Part shown: positions 57,367 through 64,000 of the stretch, piece after piece | Position numbering within the stretch: the first letter of the stretch is position 1 | Layout of the letters: every line of letters begins with the position of its first letter | Origin: Hordeum vulgare subsp. vulgare | Lineage: Eukaryota; Streptophyta; Magnoliopsida; Poales; Poaceae | DNA length: 64,000 bases | NCBI RefSeq assembly: GCF_904849725.1 | Contig: NC_058520.1 | Location: 317,947,186 to 318,011,185 of the forward strand | Direction of reading: 5' to 3' | The notes under the pieces: model-generated | The model's database searches: none | Seen by the model: only the letters and a program-made list of their open reading frames with translations | What the model was told of the DNA's origin: nothing | Translations under genes and position numbers: made by a program

Positions 57367-57727
57367 CCGGTGCACGCGGAGCCCCACTAATCCCGTGTAT
57401 TACGGGCGGTAGTGTTTCCCGAAACCCAACCATCGTGGAGTAAATCCGCAGAGGATCCTCCGCGCGGCGGTCGAGGGGGTGTCGTGGCAGGACCCAGGGC
57501 CCAGGCCCAGTCCCGTCACCAGTATAAACCATCATCACGTCAGGCTGGGCCTGGCACGTGGCGCGATTTGCGCAGCCTATGACAAAGCCGAGGCGTCGCT
57601 TCGAAGCCAACCGGTTTTCGAGCCGGCGACCCATGCCGCAGGTGGCGGCAGGAATACAACGACAAAAACTCAAGTCGGTGAGACCACCCGTGACCAGGCG
57701 GTGGGCCTCTCCAGCTTCGGGGACTAC
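57367..57727 (+). other. Element B terminal internal region and PPT
   Basis: GC-rich, non-coding remainder of B after F. The PPT CTTCGGGGACTAC (57715-57727) abuts the 3' LTR. Distal promoter sequence of the antisense gene would lie here before F inserted. Confidence 0.55.
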
Positions 57728-58791
57728 TGTCGGGGGGATAACCCCGGCGTAGGCCCAACGAGCGTGCTCCTTTATCTCCGGCCCAAAAGGAATGACCAAG
57801 AACAATTTTACAAGGCCCAAGTCCTCTTGCCGGCTAGGCGACACCTACCGGCTAGGGGGTGAGACGACCAACTCTCTCGCCGGCCAGGCAGCACCTGCCG
57901 GCTAGAAGCAAGACGGTTACCTCTTCCTGGCCGCCTAGGCCAAGCCAACCGGCTAGGGATGAGGCGGCCGTGCCCAAGCCGGCTAGTCAAGCAGGCTAGC
58001 CTGTCGAGGATCTCAAGTCACATCAGATCGTAGGTCATGACGAGACCCTACGATTAAAGGTGGCTACGCGTCAGCAAAGGTACTAGATCAGAGTGCATGG
58101 TGGGTACCAGCGTCGGCAGCCACGCCGCTGGCCTCCCCGGGCTCTGATCCATCACCCAACACAGTGTCGGTCGGCAAACTCCCACTCCATTACTACACTC
58201 GGCGTGGGAACAGTGGAGGAGGCCGTACCGTCTGCCCATGACGAATCTCACTAGACGACGGCGGACGTACCACACGTGTCCTACATCAACCTTATGCGAG
58301 AGCCTCATTGGCTAGCCGATGGGTCCCATGGCCAGACGGGACCTCGCAGCCGGCGGGCCCCTCAAGCGACAAGACAAGACCCCTGTGGGCCCCGTGGCCA
58401 GCCGGCGAGGCTGCCAGACGGGTCCCACTCTTGTACCCTTTATCCATATTGTAGGCCGGTGGGTTCATCTATAAAACCACCCGCCCCCTCCATGTAGAGG
58501 GTTGGTAAACTGATCACACACACACACCAACCACATAGGAGAGGCAGAGACGAGTCGGCTGCTCCTTCTTCCTCCTCCGCAATACATCTCTAGGAGAAAC
58601 CTTGTAATCCCATCCATACATATCATACACTCTGGCAGGACTAGGGGTATTATTTCTACGGAGAGCCCTGAACCTGGGTACATCGTGCGTTCTATGCTTG
58701 TACAAATCTCGCCCCCAGCGCCCTCCGTTGCCTCTTCGGTTCCTACCTTCTTTAGCCTACCCATGGCTTATGTTGTGAGTATTCACCGACA
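57728..58791 (+). repeat. 3' LTR of element B
   Basis: 1064 bp, same ends and TATA (58470-58476) as the 5' copy. Confidence 0.85.
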
Positions 58792-59168
58792 CTCGCTATA
58801 TTGGTCCTTTCACTGTTCTCGAAAGGCGTGGAAGAGTGGCTTATCAATTGGAACTGTCGGCGAACCTTTCTCAGGTTCACGATGTCTTCCATGTGTATCA
58901 GCTCCGCCGCTGCTTCAAGGATCCTATTCGAGTAGTGGATCATGATATGCTTGAGCTGCAACAAGACCTCTGTTATAAAGAGCATTCGGTCCGCATTCTC
59001 AACCAGGCTGAACGTCAGACTCGTTGCAAAGTCACCAAGTTCCTTAAAGTGTGCAGTGGTCAAATCATTCTGAAGATGAAGGCACTTGGGAACGCGAGGG
59101 TCATCTTCATGATGAATACCCCGAGTTCTTCCTTCTACCTCTTAATTCTCGGGACGAGAATTCTTTTT
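58792..59168 (+). pseudogene. Element A integrase GPF module and chromodomain-like end
   Basis: Resumes the frame cut at 11025: IGPFTVLERR (with a GPF/Y module), VAYQLELSANLSQVHDVFHV and LRRCFKDP. A later shift leads to TWEREGHLHDEYPEFF, the chromodomain-type end of Tekay chromoviruses. Only this tail of pol survives. Confidence 0.8.
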
Positions 59169-59181
59169 AGTAGGGGAGAGT
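59169..59181 (+). promoter_or_regulatory. Polypurine tract of element A
   Basis: AGTAGGGGAGAGT directly precedes the 3' LTR. Confidence 0.75.
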
Positions 59182-62100
59182 TGTGACATCCTCAGCTTTT
59201 GCTATAGTATTGAATGTAATTAAGCTACAATGATCACACGCTAATGATGCCACGTCACCGAGATTTCCTATCGTTGATCCCGCGTTAGCTCAAAACAGTT
59301 CGAATTCGAAATTTAAAAAATAAAATCAAACGGGGAAAATTATCAAATGCGAAAATAAACATGTGTGATGAGTTATAAAAATTCTCTAATAGATTATAAT
59401 TATAAATCAGGTATTTTTAGAAATTGTTAAAACCCTATATATTTAAAAGAGAAACCAAAAATAAAAAATAAAATAAAATAAATAAAAAAAGAAACCAATT
59501 AAAAATAATAATAGTAAAAGAATATAATGAAATAAAATAAATAATAAAAAAAACAAAAAGAAATCCCTCGCCCAACTAGGCCAAATTGGCCGAGCCGGCG
59601 AGGCCCCCAGCAAACACTAGCCCCCCCCCTCCCGCTCCCCAACTCCCTCCACCACCACCACCAGGGACGAGGGGAGCAACTCCCTCGTGACCCCACCTAC
59701 AACGCCTCCTCCCCACAGATCCCGTCACCCCTGTCCCTCCTCTCCCTCACGCGTCGCCTCTCCCCAGATCCCGCTAGCGCCTCACCTCCCCTCATCGCCT
59801 CACCCCGAGCTCCTGCGCTCGCCCTGGATCGCTCGCCCCGGCCACCCTCTCCCTCGCGCGCCCTCTCCTCCCGTCGCCACTTCCCAGGCAACAAGAACCA
59901 CCGGCTGAACCCCCCGCTCACCCTCCGCGACCTCCACGTCGGGGCACACCCCTGCGTCGCCTCCACTCTGGCCCCTCTCCGCCCCGCCGTCGAGCCTCCA
60001 CGTCGGCGAACACCACCGACACCGGCACCCTTCGAGCGCCTCCGCCACCGGCCCCCCCTTCACCTTGCCGCCGGCCACCTCGGCGCCACCCCGTCTCCAG
60101 CCACCAGCGTCCCGGCCCTCCCCATCTCCCGTCGCCCCCACCTCACCCCCATCCGGGCACCGCCCCTCCTCCAGGCCGAATCCGGCCGCCCCGACTTCCC
60201 CTCGCCGGTCACCACCACTGGCCCGGGGCCCCTCCGGCCACGGCGCCCCGCATCACCGGAACCACCCTGTCGACATCACCGTCTTCCCCGTCCTCCTCCT
60301 CAACGGCTTCACCGAGCCTCGCCAAACCCGCCCCCTACAACGTGGGTGAGAACGCCCCTCTCCCTCTCCGCTTCCATTCCGGCAATCGTCGCCGCGCTCC
60401 GACGCCGTTTGGCTCCGGTAGGAGGAGGTGGAGATAGCCTCCTCTCTCTCTGTTGAGAGTTGTTTGTGAAACAAAGAAAGTTAGTAGAGAGGTTAGAGAT
60501 GAGAGAAAAGAAAAGAAGTAGTAAAATAATGTATATGTGTATGTATGTATGCAGGTATGTATTGGGTATGTATGCATGTATGTAGAGAAAATAAAATTAA
60601 AATAAAAATAAAAATATGTTTTTGTTAATAAAGTAAATAAAGTAAATAAATAAATAAATAGATATATTATTTAACTAATTAGTTAACTAATTAAACAGAT
60701 AAATTAGTAATATGTTGATATAAATAAATAATTAACTTATTAGAGTATGACACGTGGGTCCCCCACTAAATTAATCTGATTAATTGATATTAAACCTAAT
60801 TAAAAACTGAGTGTGTGACGCAAGGGACCCACTAGTAAGTTGGCCAATCAACTGCTGATGTCAGCATGACATCATGCTGATATCATAATTGCATTTAATC
60901 AAATTAATTAAATCTGTTTTTAATTCCTAAATATTGAATAAAACTTTAAAGATTAATATAAATTAATCCGTAAGTGAGATCAAAATATTTACAACATGAA
61001 AGTTGATTAGCAGAACGAGACGAATCCGGATACGTGGTCCATTCGTGTGTCACGCGTCCCTAGCATATCAAACATGGAAGTTTTCCATGGTTTTCCGTGT
61101 GACCGATAGTAGCGCGAGACCCGGAAAATATCATCAGATATTCTTCCGACCCGTCTATGAGAGATGTTACCACGTTAGCTCATGCCTAGTCTGCATATTG
61201 CCATGTCGTGCTTAGTGTTGCACCTGTTGCTATTATGTATTGTTTCCCCCCCTCTTCTTACCGGTAGACCCTGAAACTGACGCTGCTGCCAGGTACATCT
61301 ACGACCCTGCCGACCAGCCCTTTGCCGCAGAGTAGCAAGGCAAGCACCCCCCCCCCTTGATCATCCCTATATCGCCTATGTCTTTCTCCCTCATGCTTGC
61401 ATTAGTATTTTTCTACTGTTTTAGTTAGCTCCTATATCTGATGCATAGCCTATTTTAGATGAACTGCTACTTTCAGTACTGTACTTTTAACCTGCTTAGT
61501 ATAGGTGGATAAGTCTTTCCCTCTGACCCCGTAGTCAAGTTGCCCCGCTTTCCTTTCAAATCTCGATCCCTGATCAACAAGCCACACCCGACACAACACT
61601 TACACCCCCTTAGTTGTGCGATGCTACAGAAATAATATCGGGTACTGAGGGTAACTCCTCGCGAAGTACTGCTGATGATATCTCTGTAGTATAGCTAGTC
61701 GGTCGTGGTTATCAAGGGTGATTCCTCTTTCACCATTCCTGACGATGCCTCTATCATGCAACCCCTCAAGTGTGAGACCCTCGAGGGTGATTCCTCTATT
61801 TCCACCTTGACGGTTACATCGATCAGGATCCAACGAGGGTGATACCTCATATTCCCCATGATGTTTCTACCACACAGTTACATGGCCATGTTACTGAGAT
61901 CGTTGTTGAATAGTTGTTAGGCGGGTGGATTTCCGCATGTTTGTGTCGATGGCTTAAAAATTAAAATGATAATGGATTTGGGTATTTGATCTAGGTTGGT
62001 CGGAAGGCCTTATTACACACTAACCATGTGCGTGGAAAAAATTATGGGTACTTGACGTCATGGTATCAGCCGAAGTTCTTCAGACGTCAGCGATGTAGCA

Positions 62101-63186
62101 GCACGCCCGAGTGGTCCCGAGATGCATCGCTCTTGTATTAAGGGGTGCTACGACTCACATCGACCGCCCTCGCATCATGCAGGAGCGCGAAGGGCAAGTG
62201 GGCCCACGACCCCTTTGCGCTTAGGAGTTAGACCGGCGGGCTGGCCTCCCTGCTGAGCTTAGGTGGGGCTGCGACGTGTCGATATTCCAAGGCCGGGCAT
62301 GACCCAGAAAAGTGTGTCCGACCAGAGTGTTATCGAGTGCGTCGGGGAATACGTTGTGCACCCCTGCAGGGAAGAACTTATCTATTCGAATAGCCGTGTC
62401 CACGGTTACAGGATGACTTGGAGTTGTGCCCTGATCTTATACAACTACAATTGTTACTTAACTGGATTTAGTTGCCCCGGGATTGCTTCCTTGCACGGAG
62501 TGGAGGGTGGATCTCTGGGCGTGACCTTATATTAATATTGCTGCAACAATATGACTATTAATTGTGTTACCCTGTTCTACTCTCATCTATTGCTGCAAGA
62601 CCCCTGAAGATGCTAGTCTTCGATAGGACTAGGCCTTCTCTCTCTATTCTTGCATTGATGCAGTCATTCCACATATAAACCCCCTTCTTTGATACTGATG
62701 CATACTTAGAATAGTTCTGATGTAAGACTTGCGAGTACTTTGGATGACTACTCACCGTTGCTTTGCTCCCCCTTTGCCCCTTGATCCGTTGCTGCGACCA
62801 GATGATGGAGCCCAGGAGATGGAGTTTCCTGCCGACGCCTGCCACCCCGATGGTGATTTCTACGTGGAGGCCGCTGAAGACCAGGAGTAGTTAGGAGATT
62901 CCCAGGCAAGAGGCCTCGCCTCGTTCGATCGTTGTATCTTTTGTGCTAGCCTTCTCTAAGGCACCTCATGTTTTATGTATGTACTCAGATATTTGTTGCT
63001 TCCGCTGACTCGTGTGTTTATCGAGCTTCCGTATTATAGCCCTCGAGGCCCCTGGCTTGTAATATGAAGCTAATATTGTTTTATTTGTGTCTAGAGTTGT
63101 GTTGTGATATCTTCCCATGAGTCCTTGAGTTTGATCGTACGCATTTGCGTGTATGATTAGCGTACGATTAAACGGAGGGCGTCACA
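59182..63186 (+). repeat. 3' LTR of element A
   Basis: 4005 bp with the same internal order as the 5' copy: GC-rich block, microsatellite, site cluster (third TGATGTCA site mutated) and both exon-like blocks (61268-61338, 62786-62890). TACCC follows at 63187-63191. Confidence 0.88.
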
Positions 63187-63853
63187 TACCCCTCCACCTA
63201 CCTCTCATTCATAGAGGAAGCATTCAGAACACACTTACACTTGCGAGATCCATTTTTCTGTTAGATAGACACCTACTCATGTGTTTAGATCAGGAGATTC
63301 CATTCCAACCATTTGAACCTTGATTTCTAGCCTCCCCAGGTTGCTTTCCACAAGATCAATCTCTCCTACCCTTGCCAAACCTGAAAGAGAGTGATTAAGT
63401 GTTGAGGACACTATATTTAGAAGCACAGGAGCAAGGAGTTCATCATTCTACCACATATATGGCCTTTTGGAGGGTGGTGCCTCCTAGATTGGTTAGTTGT
63501 CGCTTGAGAGCCTCCTACTTCTTGTTGTGGAGTTGAACCAAGATGTTTGTAAGGGCAAGGAGATCGCCTACTGCGTGAAGATCTAGCGTGAGTGAGGATA
63601 GTTGATGGAAGCCATGGTGGAATAGACAAGGCCACTTCTTCTTGGACCACTTGTGGGTGGAGCCCCCCGTGGACTCCCGCAGCCGTTACCCTCCGTGGGT
63701 TGAAGTCTCCACTAACATGGACGTACGATAGCGCCACCTATCAGAACCATGCCAAAAATCACCGTGTCAACCTTTGCGTTTGATCTCCCTACCTTACCCT
63801 CTACTTTACACTTGCATGTTTTACTTTCTGCTGCTATACTCTTAGGTGTGCAT
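63187..63853 (+). repeat. 3' LTR of element S, continuation
   Basis: Starts with the second TACCC and carries on the S LTR interrupted at 2849. It is cut at 63853 by element G; TGCAT (63849-63853) should repeat beyond the window. Confidence 0.6.
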
Positions 63854-64000
63854 TGATGACCCACAATTGTAGGGGATATATATTAGTCCTTTCGATAAGT
63901 AAGCGTGTCGAACCCAACGATGAGTAGAAGGATCTGACAAGTGGTTTTTAGCAAGGTATTCTCTGCAAGCACTGAAATTATCGGTAACAAATAGTTGTGT
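63854..64000 (-). mobile_element. Element G: LTR end of an E/F-type Athila element, minus orientation, truncated by window
   Basis: TGATGACCCACAA and the next about 145 bases match the left end of E (18748 onward) and the reversed end of F's LTR, with more differences. The rest lies outside the window. Confidence 0.75.

Larger units (their letters stand above)
11026..58791 (+). mobile_element. Element B: Tat-lineage (Grande-like) Ty3 retrotransposon, hosting C, D, E and F
   Basis: LTRs at 11026-12095 and 57728-58791 start TGTCGGGGGGATAACCCC and end CACCGACA. Flanks are CGCGC (11021-11025) and CTCGC (58792-58796), a target duplication with one substitution. Gag, protease, RT, RNase H, a second (archaeal-type) RNase H and integrase follow in order on +, then a convergent antisense gene on -. 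The double RNase H and the antisense ORF are hallmarks of the Tat/Grande group. C splits RT, and F sits upstream of the antisense gene. Gag-pol is broken throughout. Confidence 0.85.
2850..63186 (+). mobile_element. Element A: Tekay-type chromovirus derivative with about 4 kb LTRs, hosting nested elements
   Basis: Two direct LTR copies (2850-6836 and 59182-63186) start TGTGACATCC, end GCGTCACA and are flanked by TACCC. An initiator-Met-type PBS follows the 5' LTR and a PPT (AGTAGGGGAGAG) precedes the 3' LTR. After removing B and everything within it, the internal region is about 4.6 kb. It is almost all non-coding, with only an integrase C-terminus and a chromodomain-like end. Long LTRs with a mostly empty interior match the LARD concept known from barley relatives. 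Lineage is inferred from the pol remnant. Confidence 0.8.

Overview
The window is gene-free intergenic DNA from a large-genome grass, most likely a Pooideae species (Triticeae or oat-like). Evidence: every base I can assign belongs to an LTR retrotransposon of a type abundant in these grasses. I see no host gene, tRNA, rRNA or CRISPR. Species and family names from databases cannot be fixed from sequence alone, so elements are labelled S and A to G.

Layout (outermost and oldest first). S: a Copia sirevirus remnant, with an env-like pseudogene, polypurine tract (PPT) and start of the 3' LTR (1-2849); the LTR resumes at 63187-63853. A: a Ty3 Tekay-type chromovirus derivative with about 4 kb LTRs (2850-6836 and 59182-63186), inserted in the S LTR (target duplication TACCC). 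B: a Ty3 Tat-lineage, Grande-like element (11026-58791), inserted inside A's integrase C-terminus (CGCGC/CTCGC), with gag-pol on + and a multi-exon antisense gene on -. C: a non-autonomous Athila-like element on - (15862-39672), inserted in B's reverse transcriptase (ACCTG). E: an Athila element on - (18748-28647), inserted in C's internal region (TTAAC). D: a relative of C on + (31285-38276), inserted in C's 5' LTR (ATGAG). F: an Athila element on + (47233-57361), inserted upstream of B's antisense gene (GGGAT). G: the LTR end of another E/F-type element on - (63854 to the window end), in the S LTR. The nest is five levels deep (S > A > B > C > E or D).

All polyproteins are broken by stops, frameshifts or deletions. 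The exception is a 236-codon open frame of unknown function in D. LTR pairs differ by roughly 5-8 % in stretches I aligned by eye, so these are old insertions.

Most unusual signals: (1) triplicated primer-binding sites with exact 62-bp (C) and 44-bp (D) periods, where D's LTR end lies one PBS unit further downstream than C's; (2) a GC-rich hairpin bounded by CCACAAGC/GCTTGTGG in Athila-type U3 regions and again before ORF3 inside E and F, where a TATA box sits about 85 nt from the ORF3 ATG; within each element the two hairpins resemble each other more than those of the other element; (3) internal copies of the PPT motif; (4) an 11-bp-phased triplet of TGATGTCA sites and exon-like coding blocks within A's LTR.
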